Source of the DNA: Isoetes taiwanensis
Taxonomy: Eukaryota; Streptophyta; Lycopodiopsida; Isoetales; Isoetaceae
Length of the DNA: 64,000 bases
Assembly (NCBI GenBank): GCA_021234155.1
Contig: JAJEKV010000051.1
Location: forward strand, 6,238,761-6,302,760
Reading direction: 5' to 3'
Shown here: in pieces, positions 10,309 through 22,083 of the stretch
Position numbering within the stretch: position 1 is the stretch's first letter
Layout: each line of letters opens with the position of its first letter
Program-made: the position numbers and the translations under genes
Notes under the pieces: generated by a model
Databases searched by the model: none
What the model saw: the letters and a program-made list of their open reading frames with translations, nothing else
What the model was told of the DNA's origin: nothing

Positions 10309-11462
10309 GGCTATTCTTGATATTTGCAAGTCATGGACGATGAGCAATCTCTTTTAATTTCTGTGCAGTCCAATCTGTTATATAGTAGGTCGACCTTATG
10401 AAAAGGTCACAAGCCTTTTTCCAAAACCTGCTTGTCTCTCCTTCGTAAAAGGCTAAATGCCTTTTAATATATGCCCTTTCTTAATATCCAAAATATCAAA
10501 CCTATTCTAGACCTTATAAGACTTCCGTCGCCATAAACCCCCTTGACCATAGAAATAACTTGCCTTGACAATTATTATTTACAAGAAATTTATCGCGACG
10601 GCCAAGGCCGCCACAAGCATTTCTTCAGTTCTAGCCTTGTGAAGTTGGACTTTGCATAAGTTCCTCTCATTTCTCCTTTGACCTTTGAGCTGACTCGCAT
10701 CACCTAGATACTTTGAACTTATGTCTGATTAGGTAAAACAACTTGGAACTTTTCGAACTGATTAATAATATTTTATGTTCCTATCTACACAACATGCCTT
10801 TAAAACTTGCATTCTAGCACTTATGCATGTCTTTTTATGTATATCTTGTATGTCTGCCTATATTTTTATCCTTAAGAAGCATGCTTTTTAAAAATAAGCC
10901 TTTGAGATTTCTACATTTAATTAATCATCTATAACATGGGTTTTTTCGGAGGATCTTATACATTTCGTATCTTATGAAACTTTAAATTTAATATGAATGT
11001 ACACAATAATCTACTGCATGGATCAAAGCTTCGCCAGCCAAATAGATAATTTTTTCAGTCAAAATGTGCGTTAAACATGTTATTATTATTTTCTATTTCC
11101 TTTATCTCTCTAAACCTTCCCTTTTAGGATCGTAAGTATAACTTACGTGCATGTCTGCTCATGTTCCAATTTTTACTGTGCATGCATAAAGAATCACTCC
11201 TTTGAGTAATTCATATCCTATGATAAGCTTGGCTTTAACCCTTCCAAAAGAAGACTTGTTGAATATTTAAACTGCCATATTTCCTTAACTACATGCTAAT
11301 TAATCAGTAATACATTCACCATTTTACAACGTGTGGCCCAACACGCTTAGAGAGTCTGTATTTATATAACTTAAGGATTTCATTTAAAGAGGAGAGCCAT
11401 GCTACAATCTGCAGCTTATGATTTTGAAGGATAATCTTGTGTATTTTCACATCCCATGACCC

Positions 11463-11728
11463 TCTAATTAAAATCTTTCAGAAGGTGAATGCTTATAATT
11501 CACCCTGCCAATTTTTCTTATCACTTCAGAGCCTATTTACGACCATACAACGCATTGCATGCAAGATATATAGGACAAATACCATAAGCACTTGTTCTAA
11601 TTAAAATCTTTTAGAAGGCGAATGCTTATAATTCGCCCTGCCAAGTTTTCTTATCACTTCAGAGCCTATTTACGACCATACACCGCATTGCATGCAAGAT
11701 ATATAGGAAAAATACCATAAGCACTTGT
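11463..11728 (+). repeat. 133-bp tandem duplication with internal hairpin
   Basis: Copy 1 starts at 11463 and copy 2 at 11596 (TCTAATTAAAATCTTT). Each holds a 7-bp stem with a GCTTATA loop: GGTGAAT/ATTCACC at 11484-11504 and GGCGAAT/ATTCGCC at 11617-11637. The two stem differences compensate each other (T-A becomes C-G), so pairing is kept in both copies. From 11729 to 12470 I see no gene. Confidence 0.85.
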
Positions 11729-12473
11729 TCTTTTGAATAAAAAAAGCTTTACTTATAAGCATAAGAACTGTCTACGTATGCCCAAGACAGATAAAGCACC
11801 ATTTGTGTTGTACTCTAAGCATTTCCAAATCGATCTAAACCTATCTTGTTACTGCAGAGTAAACAAAGAGCCTGTTAATCCAGCATCCAAATAAAAAATA
11901 TAACGTGTCTGATAGATAGCAAACCCCTATTATATGCGTAGCAGTGTGTTCATCCCGAAAGCTTTTTCTTCCATAAATTATTGCTGGTCCTCTAAACATT
12001 TATCGCTCAAGGTTTCAACCTAATGGGTCTGACATCTCTCAATATACCCTCCTTTTTGTCAAAATTGAAGGGCACGCAATCAGAAACATTTTTTGCCTCA
12101 TAGATCATTGTAATATGATCTTTGATATCTTCCACTTGCGATAAATTGAAGTCTCAAGTAGATTTCCTACTCAATTTTAGACCTGTGCACTAGGTTTTGA
12201 TTAAAAGCACCGTGCAATTAAGAATTTATCCCCCCATATTGCTAGACCATTACAAAACTCATAGTCCCAAATGAGTTCCTAGAACCATTGATCTCAATAG
12301 AGCTGCATCTAGCCTTGTCCTTCAATCTTCTGAAGTCTGTATGCTCCCTCGACATTACATTTTGCAGCATTGCTTGGATTTATTATTAGATCCATCATTG
12401 TTAAAGAAAGATTCTTAACAATGCCAAGATCCCTAAAGTAATCTTAAACACTAGACTTCACTTGCTCCGCCTT

Positions 12474-12490
12474 GAGCTATGATACCATAT
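12474..12490 (-). other. primer-binding-site-like sequence, minus strand
   Basis: On the minus strand the sequence reads TGGTATCATAGCTC, one or two changes from the common plant primer-binding site. The sequence to its right (about 12491-12720) could be the matching LTR. It contains a 25-bp tandem pair. No coding remains were found to its left, so the assignment is weak. Confidence 0.3.
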
Positions 12491-12646
12491 CACAAAATTG
12501 TTATATATTGATTGAATAGAATAGTTGGAACAACCCCAAATGTGGTTACATTTAAATGCTCAAAACCACATATAAATGCTCAAGAGATGTAACTCTTGGC
12601 TATAGAGACATGACTCTATGCTAAGGACATGACTCAAGGTGTATGT

Positions 12647-12696
12647 GGTGTCCCTTAGAGTGGATCACCACGGTGTCCCTTGGAGTGGATCACCAC
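12647..12696 (+). repeat. 25-bp tandem repeat, two units
   Basis: GGTGTCCCTTAGAGTGGATC at 12647 and GGTGTCCCTTGGAGTGGATC at 12672, each unit ending ACCAC. The unit ends are themselves inverted (GGTG/CACC). From 12697 to 13760 I see no gene. Confidence 0.8.
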
Positions 12697-14076
12697 ATCA
12701 CCTTATGCCACATTACATTTCTAAGTGACCAGGGAGCTTAGGTGGAGGTTGATATCTAAACACTTCTAAGATGCTTTTACCTTCTCACAATCGCTCAAAT
12801 AGCTCCCGAGCGAATTCAAATATTCACTAGGGATTTCAAATATTGACTAATCCTTCATAAAAAAGAGGCAAAGCAAAATAGACACGGTCCAACTAACTTT
12901 GTTAATGTGGCTGCATTCATTTAATGGATTTAGCAATCGCATGATTGTGTGTCCAATTATAGACACATAAAGTGAGATGCCATGTAATGACCATGCATTT
13001 TTTTTTTTTTTTAAACTCTAAGATGGGCATGTTCGACCCAAAGGATGGAGGCAAGTGGAAACAGAAACACTTAAATACCAAGAACGAATTAAAATGCACA
13101 TGATGGACCCAACTTGCAGAATTAAGAAAGGAAAAGAGACCTTAGATTTATAATCTCGAAGTCATCACGACTTTTAACAAGAGGCAAGGACGTCATGGCA
13201 AGCGTCGGCTAGTTGACGACTGCATACTGCAAAGAGGAGGCAGAAACAGAGAGCCATACTTGTACATTTAAAGATGAAGCAAACAATATAACTACTACTA
13301 AATAAAGTCAAGTGGGCACACTGTCTAAATTGAGTAATTCAACGGAGGAGGTTGAAATGTCACGACTAAGGTATCTCGGTCAACATAGGATGGTTATGTC
13401 TAGAAAAGGGTAATTAAGTGCGTAGCAAAATTCCAGTTTGATACATGGCCATGCAATGCCAGGACATGCAAAAATGCCACTAGGGGTCAGGTAAGGGTTT
13501 TGCTTGTCAAGCTGATACAGACTGACCATATCAGCCTGACATTACCAATATTCAGAGAAATTCCTTGTGAATGTGGTTACTCAAAAACCCAGATTTAAGG
13601 CACAGTAGCAAGAGTTTAAGTTTGACAAAACTAGGTGAAGGATTAGATGCTACTAGTACATGATTTACTGGCATAACAAAAGGTACCATTACGACCACGA
13701 AGAAGACCCATGCAGAGGGCAATGAAAAATAAAGCAAGGGAGTAAAGGCGAGGAAGAGGGAATGTATGTGGACTTAGATTTTACTATAGATATTCTAACT
13801 AAGATGGGGAGGGGAGAAAGCGGCCCCGGTAATCACCACATCACAGTGCCTGCGTGCCCTTTCCACACGAGCAGAATCAGAGCAAAATGCAAGGCCCCTC
13901 TCCCACCTTCCCTCCCTCTGCTGTGGACCCAGACACGAAGAAAAGGCAGCTCTACAGGACGCAAAAGCGAAGGGCAACAGATCTGCACAAGGCTGCAGTA
14001 GTTGCAGCAGAGAAAAAGCATGGCCCCTTCATCCCCCACCTACAATCCCTCCGTTCCGGCATGAAACTGAGCCTAT

Positions 14077-14086
14077 CTATATATAG
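14077..14086 (+). promoter_or_regulatory. possible TATA box of the SPL gene
   Basis: CTATATATAG lies about 550 bp before the SPL start codon, in sequence otherwise free of genes. If used, it gives a long 5' leader with short upstream open frames, which is common for SPL genes. No transcript evidence is visible. Confidence 0.3.
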
Positions 14087-14633
14087 ATTTACAACAAGTA
14101 TTCAAACCTGTACCCATTGTACTCAAGGCAGCTTGCTTCTGCCGGATTTGGGCTTCGCTTGCCTCCATTTTCTGTAGAGATCCGTTACCTAAACTATTGT
14201 TGAGCACAATGCAAGCATTACGGCAGGAACCAAGGCTCTGAGACATTCCTGTTTTAATCTTTAGATGCCTTACGACTTACGGCCTGGGTATGGTCTCTTT
14301 CTTCCTTTCAACTGGGTCGTCCTTTTCGAATGTGTCCCCTTTCCCAGCAATAACTATCACCACTTTTCAGTCTAAGCTCGACTCCATAGCCTACAAACAA
14401 CCCATCAACTAGAACAAAACACCCTTTGGCCTTCCTTCCTTCTTGCGCCCCTCGCCATCACCATTCTAATACTTTCCATTCGCCATTCAATCCAAAGTAC
14501 TAAATCCTGATTTCACCCTAGACGAAGAATTGGGGTGTACCAGTTTGAGTACACCAGCAAAGTACACGCAACCGTTGAGCTGCTACAAACAACGCCCCTG
14601 CACTTAGATGTGCTACGGACCTCCTCTCTAGAC

Positions 14634-16905
14634 ATGACTTCTCAGGGAGGATCAGCCATGGCCAGTGCAGTGGGAAATAATAATCCTGAGCCTCCTAGCA
14701 TGAGTGAAGGATGCTTAGACCCCTGCTCATGGCCTCCTTCTTCTTCTTGGATGGGAAATGAGGCCGCACCTTTTGCTTCTAAGACTTCCCCTGAACACAT
14801 GCCTTGGGAGCCTAGACCCAGTTCGTGGGAGTGGGAAAATAGTGTACTCTTGCCCCCCAGCAGAGCAGATTGGGGAGTTGGTAGTAGAAAGAGCCCTAAT
14901 GCAGATGGTACTCGCCATATCCAAGACGAAAATAAATGTGGTGCTTTTCCTTTCTCGCTCAGGTCCGCTAGCCAGGGTTTGGAGGACGTGGTTAGTGCTG
15001 GAGGCTTTGCTGGGCATAGCCAAGGTCGTTTTTTCTTGACTGAAGAACAGAGGATAGAAGAATCTGAAGCAAAGGGTAAAACAGAAGAGCAAGAAGACAG
15101 TAGCCCAAGCAGTGGCCAACAAGAAATGGGGAAAGAAGCTTGGAGCAATTCTAATGCTTCAGAGTTGAAAATAAGACCGCCCACTTCTGCTTCAAACATG
15201 ACAGATCAGGAAGGGGGCGCTGCTGGTACAACAGGAGCTACTTCTGCAGATGCTTTGATCGGCCTTAAGCTTGGCAAGAGAACTTATTTCGAAGACTCTG
15301 CTGTGAGCAAGGCTGCATCTACACATGTTTCTTCACTTCCTAGTGGCAAAAAACCGCGCCCTCTGGCTCAGACCATCCAGGTGCCCAGATGCCAGGTTGA
15401 AGGGTGCAAAGCTGATCTCTCTGATGCTAAAGGGTACCATAGAAGGCACAAGGTCTGTGAAATGCATTCCAAGACCCCTAAAAACATGGTTGCTGGCAAA
15501 GAACAACGATTTTGTCAACAATGTAGCAGGTAACTAACTCTTCACATATTTCTTTTCTATTCTCGTGGTTATTGCCAAGCTTGATCCGTGTATAACGCTT
15601 CTTGTCTGGTGTCCTGATAGATCAGTCCCTTTTTTTAACGTTTTTACCACTGTAATGTCTGGTCCGTGCATGAAGATTTGTTTTGAGAAACAACCGTGTA
15701 CCAGTTCCAACAACCATTAATTATTTGAGCCTCAACTTTTCTGGCCAAATTGTTAGGGAAAATTGGGCTGTCCTACAATTGCACCCAATCTGCTTTCCAA
15801 ATGTTTTCTTTGAGGTTTTAGTCAGAATTAATGAGATTGTGTGCTTCCAGATTCCATGTGCTTACTGAGTTTGATGAAGGAAAACGGAGTTGCAGAAGAC
15901 GTCTAGAAGGACACAATCAAAGGAGGAGGAAGCCTCCCCAAGAAGCATTCCCTGGTGTTGGAAGTTGTTCCTTATTTTCAGGTTAGTATAATCTAGATTG
16001 TGTTTCTTTCAGTTTGCTTAATCCAAGTTAACCAACCAGATATGAGCTTCTTGGTAACAGAAGACCAGAGAGGAGCTCATGTTTTGGGTGATGGATCATG
16101 CTTCATCCCAACTCACAGAGGAAATTCACCGTCTCTGTTAGAGGACCTGGCTAACAGTATCCGTTATGCAAATGAAAATTGGTCAAGATATTACAGATTC
16201 TCTGATCAATCCTGCTTAAGCTCTGCCACTCAAACTCCAGGGGAAGAAAGGCAGCTATTACATAGTGCACCACTATCTGGTCAAGCAGTTGATAGGTTGC
16301 AAATGCTTTTACAGGCCAAAAGAGATCCAGGACCTCTTTCTGCTAGTGTGGCGAATCAAGGTGTTCATCAATTTCTAAAGGGTTCATCAATCGGGCAAGG
16401 ACTGGCACTCTCATCATCGTCGTCAGAAACGGGTGTTCTTGTGGGCCTATCTCCACATGGTCTAGCAGGAATTGCTAATTCTGAGGGTGCTCTCTCTCTT
16501 CTGTCATTCGAGCCATGGACTTCCCGATCGTGCAACTCTGCCCCTTTAGAAATCTCAGCATCAGCCAACGCAGGAATTGGGCAAATGATAAACGAAAGTG
16601 CCCAAAGATTTGTGGATGAGGGCTCTGCTTCTGGATCAAGGAAGCTAACAAGCCACTCACAGTCTCAATCTGGTCTCAATATCTCCACTTCCCTGTCTTC
16701 TTCCATCAACGTATCTACAGCTCAAGAACAGCATTTGCCCACGACCTTGAGAATGATTGACCAGCACCATCATCAAGAGAACAGATACATGCTTAATTTG
16801 ATGCACGGCCAGATGCAACCCCCTAATGCTAGAACAATGATGGACCTCGTGCACCAGAAGACAGTTTCTTCAGCATTGCAGCCTGCCAGTGGTCGATTTG
16901 GGTAA
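14634..16905 (+). CDS. SPL: SBP-box (SQUAMOSA promoter binding protein-like) transcription factor, three exons
   Basis: A nuclear plant transcription factor that binds GTAC-core promoters and controls phase change and reproductive development in the families studied. Exons: 14634-15529, 15851-15981 and 16013-16905, with GT-AG introns. Phases join cleanly, giving about 639 residues. The SBP domain is at about residues 253-328. The first zinc-binding part has CQVEGC and [11 protein letters not shown], and the second has [10 protein letters not shown]. The bipartite nuclear signal KRSCRRRL...RRRKPP spans exon 2. The intron that splits the domain right after QQCSR is the conserved SBP intron position. 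I chose the start at MTSQGG; an in-frame upstream ATG at 14535 would add 33 residues with no family support. Exon 3 is Ser-rich and contains the ALSLLS peptide, which lies over a miR156 site. The ends of the protein are low complexity. No ankyrin or membrane region is present, so it belongs to the short, miR156-regulated SPL class. Confidence 0.95.
16487..16506 (+). promoter_or_regulatory. miR156/157 target site in the SPL coding region
   Basis: GTGCTCTCTCTCTTCTGTCA encodes part of ALSLLS. Against the reverse complement of canonical miR156 it differs at one position, a mismatch also typical of known SPL targets. Cleavage or translational block of this SPL by miR156 is therefore expected. Confidence 0.92.
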
Positions 16906-18585
16906 ATTGAAAAGTGTTTAACTAACTTTTCCAGGCGTTTTAAGGTCCCTAAAACATTTCATTTCAGGGTCCACGAAAACATGGTGTCTCAGATGGGCTG
17001 TTATTTTCTAGATGGATCAACACATAAGTAAATCGATTTAAATACAGGCCTTTTGTGTTGCCGTGTTCCACTCTGTACTTATAATATACTTTAAAAATGT
17101 TCCCCATGAACAGAACGGCCAACCAATACTGGGCTGTAATTGTATTGAAGATTGTGTCGTGTACGTCTGAGGAGTCAATTTTGCGTGCTGCCCCAAATGT
17201 CAGCACGTCGTCTGCCACTTTCTTGGGAATATAAATGGCCATTTTTTTAATTGATGAGCTGGTGGATGGAAAGCAAATAGGTAACAATATCTCCAGTAAA
17301 AAGCTCTTTTTCTATGTCATTGCTTCACTCCACTGTCATGCTCCTATTTTAAGAAAGAATTACTAAAAAAGACCTAATGTTGTTTGCATTGCTCAATAGA
17401 AATTCTCAACATCAATCCAGGTCGTAGTACTGTTGACAACAAGCAGGAGTGAATCTATTCATCATGCAAGCTAATTATGCGGTGGATAGCAGCTGTTACA
17501 CATGAATTTGGCATTATATCTTGGATAAAATCAGCCATCAACTTACATTTTTTTAATCGATGCGAGGATCCAGCGAGCTGAATTTCTTTCTTCTTTTCCT
17601 TACGCTATTCCTTGTGTCCTAATAATGTGGCAGCCATGCCTGGTATCGATTAGAAACAACGAAGTTGATGATGCCCCGTAAAACAGCTAGAGAATTCAAA
17701 AGCATCTTAAAATCAAGGAAATAAAAAATGTCCACTCCGGTGGATTGACTTACGAGGGCAAATGTAAACTTTAGCACAGATACGCATAAATATAACACGA
17801 TACACCGCAGAAGCCATCGCCATCAGCATCACAGCGATCAAGAAAAGGTTTAGAACCCTAAAAAATAAATTAAACCCTTTATGGAAAGGTTCGATTGTAT
17901 TTTATTTTATTACCAGGCCTATTATAAATTCCCCCTAGTGTGTCGCTGTCAACGTAGATTAATCCTCCTAATCCTAAACTGATTTTGTTATAATCCCCTC
18001 GTGTAATCATCTATGTCACAAGCTTGCTGGAGAGCACATTGATGGTAATGTCAGCAGTCACCACCAGCACCAGTCTTGGTTTGTTGTTCTTTGCATAGAG
18101 TGGCTCTCAAATTTTACCCTGAAACACTGTGACTTCTAAACAATTCCTAGATCATGTGGGAGATCCCAACTATACACACATCCTCTCCTTGAGGTCACTG
18201 TCAATGTCCCTTTTTTTTTTTTTTTGAAATGACGTATTTTTTCTGATCTTTGAACATCAACTACACTACATTTATGACTCTAGAGCATCTACATGTGATG
18301 GTGAATAAATTGCATATGGCTAATCTCAAACCCGTAGCCTCAAGTGTCGTAAGTTTAATGTCAATGTCCTACCACTAGACAAGGTCAGTGTCATTGTGTC
18401 GAGGATGCAATGTTGTCTGTATAAGTAGCTGTGGTTAAATTTGTGGCAAATCCCTTCGTCTAACCTAGTCTTATCTAACAAGATTTTTATTGGGCATGCA
18501 TACTCTTATGACCAAGGGGGATATATTTTTGGGTGACATAAATGTGCCTGAGTGACGCACTTATACTTCAGAGGTTGGAGGGTTC
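16906..18585. other. SPL 3' region and non-coding DNA
   Basis: The first ~400 bp are probably 3' untranslated and downstream sequence of SPL. After that the sequence is AT-rich with a poly-T run at 18211-18226 and no gene. Confidence 0.5.
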
Positions 18586-18639
18586 TTAGGAATTACTTGG
18601 GGTAATTTCTGTATAGAAGGGGTCAAATTTCTCTTTCGA

Positions 18640-18726
18640 AATATCGTATACAGAGGTGTTTTTGACCATCCCCTTCAAAAACATGGCATATACCCCTTTT
18701 ATATAAGTACATCCCCTGGGCTTACA
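18640..18726 (+). mobile_element. relic end of the 28.7-32.6 kb TIR transposon family
   Basis: The order of motifs GTATACAGAGG, CATGGCATATACCCC, and CCCTGGGC matches the right end of the 3,837-bp transposon (GTATACGGAGG, CATGCCATATCCCC, CCCCCGGGC at about 32514-32585), with substitutions and small indels. No matching left end was found nearby, so this is a diverged remnant. Confidence 0.5.
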
Positions 18727-18757
18727 AACATACGAGAATTGACTGGCTATGATGTAT

Positions 18758-18967
18758 GGCAGCATGGAATATGGGAAGCGGATTCCAGGGGCCCCGCGAC
18801 CGGCGGGAGCCGGGAGCGGGTCTGGAATCCGCGACCCACTTCCAAGCTGCCACAACATGGCAACTGGGAGTTTTGCTTGATTCTTACCTGCAGGTGACCG
18901 CTTGAGCGGAATTGCTGTGCCGCTTTCCATTCTGGAGGCGGAATCGCCGACCCAGTTGCCATGTTGT
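18758..18967. repeat. GC-rich nest of inverted repeats
   Basis: In an AT-rich setting this ~210-bp patch is GC-rich. It has two inverted pairs. GGCAGCATGGAA...GCGGATTCCAG at 18758-18788 pairs, with gaps, with CTGGAATCCGC...TTCCAAGCTGCC at 18822-18850. ACAACATGGCAACTGGG at 18852-18868 is an exact 17-bp inverted copy of 18951-18967. Variants of GCGGAATnnC also occur inside the second loop. No protein reading is convincing on either strand. Confidence 0.7.
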
Positions 18968-20445
18968 TAGATCTCATTGTCGATTCAGCCACTTGAAGAG
19001 AGATTTGAATTATTTCCAATTTTAGAGCTTTTGGTGTCCAATCCAATAAGGGACATATTGAAGTTATCAAGGAGCATGTTTCTAATTTGATGTGTAATGG
19101 GGGTAAATATGGTAATTTCAAGTACTATGTCCAAATCTTGCCAACATGGTCATAAATAGTCATAAAATGTATCCTCAAAATCTTAATAGAAATGCTCGAG
19201 ATCCCTCTTCAAGGACCAATAGTACTTATCATTTTCTTTATGCCTTATATATAGAATATAATAAAAGTATGAGAACTCAACATATTGTTTTATTGCAACT
19301 TAAATGGGAATAATTTATATGTATCCCAAAATGTTACTAAAATAAAGGTTGCATGAACTTTCACTACAATAAAGAATATTAGTTGAACAAGCTAGAAATC
19401 ATTGTGTTCTACTTAATGTACTAGTTTATACATGTTCAATCTATGAATCATTTATGCCCTACTTAGAAGAGGAGGTGGAAGGAGTAGGACCAGGAGTACC
19501 AACCATAATCAAAAGCCGTTGGGGATTGCAAAAAGTCAGACTAGTTATAGTACAAATAATAAAGCAGCCGAGAACACTACTTGTCGTCCTCAAAAAGACA
19601 TCTCAGACCTTGTTCCAACATGCTTCATAAAACATTTCTAGCATGGAATCATTTTGTTTATTTGCGCCCTACTATTAGAGCAGAAGTAACAAAAGCTGTG
19701 GACTACAAGACTAGATAGTACAAGCAATCAAAGAAAAAACGTTGTATGTTGAGTCCAACAAGGACATCTCAGACCCTTGTTGCGACTCAGTGGGTGAATT
19801 GATGGGGTACCAAATGCTTTCATATCCCAATGAATTTCCACATATCCTTCCCTTTCATAGTCCCCTTTTTTTTATTATTTATAAAAGATAGTACTTATAT
19901 AGAACTCTTATAAAGCTCTAGAAAAAGACGAGCAAAAGATAGAAGAAGAATTTATGTTGTTTATTTCATAAGCGTTCTTAAGAATTTTTGTAGAATCGTC
20001 ATGGACTCCAGGATGATGTCATTCATCTTCTTGCAATATAGCTCTACGTTTCCCATCTACATTATATACACAAGTCCTTGTATTGTTTAAGGAGTATACA
20101 AAATCGACTGGTAGTTTGTATCAGAACTTTGTATGAATATTCTTAGCATAAAAGGTGGAAGATTTTATTAGTCAAAGTTTGAAATTCTACGTTTGCATTG
20201 GAAGTCAAAGTCACCCTGGTACGTTCATGGTCTCTTGTTGCCTAGGTGAGGTAGCAGTAAAGGCAGGGGTCACGTCTTGGATCTCGTGAAGTTTTAATGG
20301 TTGGAGGCATTTTCTCTTGAATCAGCATTGATTCCACACGAAAATATACAATAATAGTCTTCACCAATGTTGCCATTCGTCCCAGTGAAGAAGCCTACAA
20401 CCCACCTCTATACATCTTCATATTTTGTTCATACAAGCTATTCTC
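18968..20445. other. no gene seen
   Basis: AT-rich non-coding DNA. No domain, splice structure or repeat that I can support. Confidence 0.5.
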
Positions 20446-20748
20446 CTACTTAGAAGAATAAGCTTTTCTGCAAAAGAAAATCAAATATGAATAAACTTTG
20501 TCATAAATATTATAATTGACTTGAGAGATTACAGCCTGTGGCCACACGATGTTCCCATTACAAACATTTTTTTCTTCCTTTCCACTCCGTAAGAGGATAT
20601 TGAAACTCCAATATCTTGGTTCGCTTGGCAAGAAAAAATCATGTTCAGTCTCTTCAATTGAGAGATTAAGATTGAGGGACTGAGGAGATCTCAAGAATGC
20701 AATCAGACCATAACATGGTTGCATATTAAACAAGAGCAAATCATCCAA
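20446..20748 (-). pseudogene. decayed LINE C-terminal fragment
   Basis: The minus-strand text GNIVWPQAVISQVNYNIYDK resembles the C-terminal CEITHPEAVIKQIEYDIKW of LINE B in this window, in the same relative order after a Lys/Asn-rich stretch. The rest is too worn to assign. Sequence from 20749 to 21457 has no gene, with poly-T at 21218-21236. Confidence 0.4.
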
Positions 20749-21591
20749 ATGAGAGCAAAAAGAATCCTTAAAGATTCCTTTTTAGAACCAAAATAGAGCT
20801 AAAATAGACTAGAAATTTGAAATATAGGGCATAATTTCTTTTTACCTCCGCATAAAAATGATGTTTTCGTTATATGTCCACTATAGTTGATGGATTAAAA
20901 GTATATGAAAATAAATTTGCATCTTTTCTTTTTTCCAATAAACTTTGTAAAAGCCTGTATTTTAAGCCATTCTAAATGTTAACTAATGTCTTGAATTAGA
21001 AATTGTTAAGTTATGAATAAATTTAATTAAGTATAAAATGATATGATTGTAATCATGCAATATAATTGGTAGTTTCTACTTGCATGAAACAACTGTGATC
21101 ATCACAACCTTAGAGATGCAATTCAAAGCATCGTTATCGCCATCTTTGCTCTCAACCATGAACGCATCTTTGCTTTCCACAGTATAAAAAGTGAAAAAAT
21201 AACATATTTTCGGAGTTTTTTTTTTTTTTTTTTTTTGAGGGGGTGGTTTCTAAAATGCAAGATACTGGCTAAAAGTGGATACTAGATTCGCATAGTAGAA
21301 CCCCTTATGTACCCTGGAATACAATTGCTACTCCACAATAGTGGAAAGTAGGAAAAAACAACGATTAATATTCTTTGATCCAACACGGGCCATAACTATC
21401 TTCCATATGTCTCAGGAACTAGCAAATTTCTTTTGTTTAAAATGTGGAGACAATAGTGAAAAAATGATATCGTTTTCGAATAAATGAAACCTTTTCGTAT
21501 TTTGGAATACACTTTCTATTTGGAATAGGGGGGTCGACCAATAATGGACCGGCCTCCAATAGTGGCTCGCAGATCTGATCCAATTCTGCTT

Positions 21592-22083
21592 TATCATAAG
21601 TTCAATGTCTTTAATGTTTACATGCCCAAGTCTTTCATGCCAAGTGGAAATATTTGAGACTGCTGCAAGGTTTGCACTTCCCATACATTTAGGACTTAAG
21701 CCAAAAAGATTACCAACACGCTTGCCCAAAAATTTCAATTCATTGCCTTCATAGATTTTACATTGTTTTTTATCAAAGATCACTTTAAATCCCAAATCTA
21801 CCAGCTGACTTACTGAAATTGGATTCCTAACTAGGCTAGGAACACAAAGTACATTCTTCAAGTTAACTATTCTTCCATTCAAATCAAACAGCTCCAATAC
21901 TCCTTCATCTTCTATTTTTTGTAAATCTCCATTGCCTACTTGGATATGACCATTTTTATTTCCACTGCATTCCTTCAGAAGCTTTGGTGTACACGTTATG
22001 GATTTCTCTGCTCCACTATCGAAAATCAGCAAATCAGCATTACTGATCCCTTTAAATACTGAATTAATGCGACATAATGCCAT
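21592..22083 (-). pseudogene. Ty1/copia pol fragment: protease and GAG-pre-integrase (unit A)
   Basis: The minus-strand ORF contains the aspartic-protease motif DSGAEKSIT near residue 23, the family text FDLNGRIVNLKNVLCVPSL, NPISVSQLVDLGFKV, and the GAG-pre-integrase signature WHERLGHVNIKDIE, whose two His belong to the HHCC zinc finger. The reading frame continues past this to 21412 with sequence unlike integrase, so the element is broken at about 21592. No RT, integrase core or LTR is attached. Its 5' side meets LINE A at about 22083. Confidence 0.85.

Noticed and set aside
10293-12490. A complete LTR retrotransposon between two primer-binding-like sites
   Set aside because: The two sites point toward each other in opposite orientations, no paired LTRs were found, and there is no gag or pol between them.
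13762-14177. Short ORFs on both strands upstream of SPL
   Set aside because: Overlapping frames on both strands with no domain. This is most likely SPL promoter or 5' leader.
14642-15199. Antisense ORF of 185 codons inside SPL exon 1
   Set aside because: A shadow of the Ser-rich SPL coding sequence; no motif of its own.
21412-21591. Continuation of the copia ORF as integrase
   Set aside because: The open frame continues, but the text lacks the CxxC of the HHCC finger and any DDE core motif; in unit B it reads across the duplication junction.
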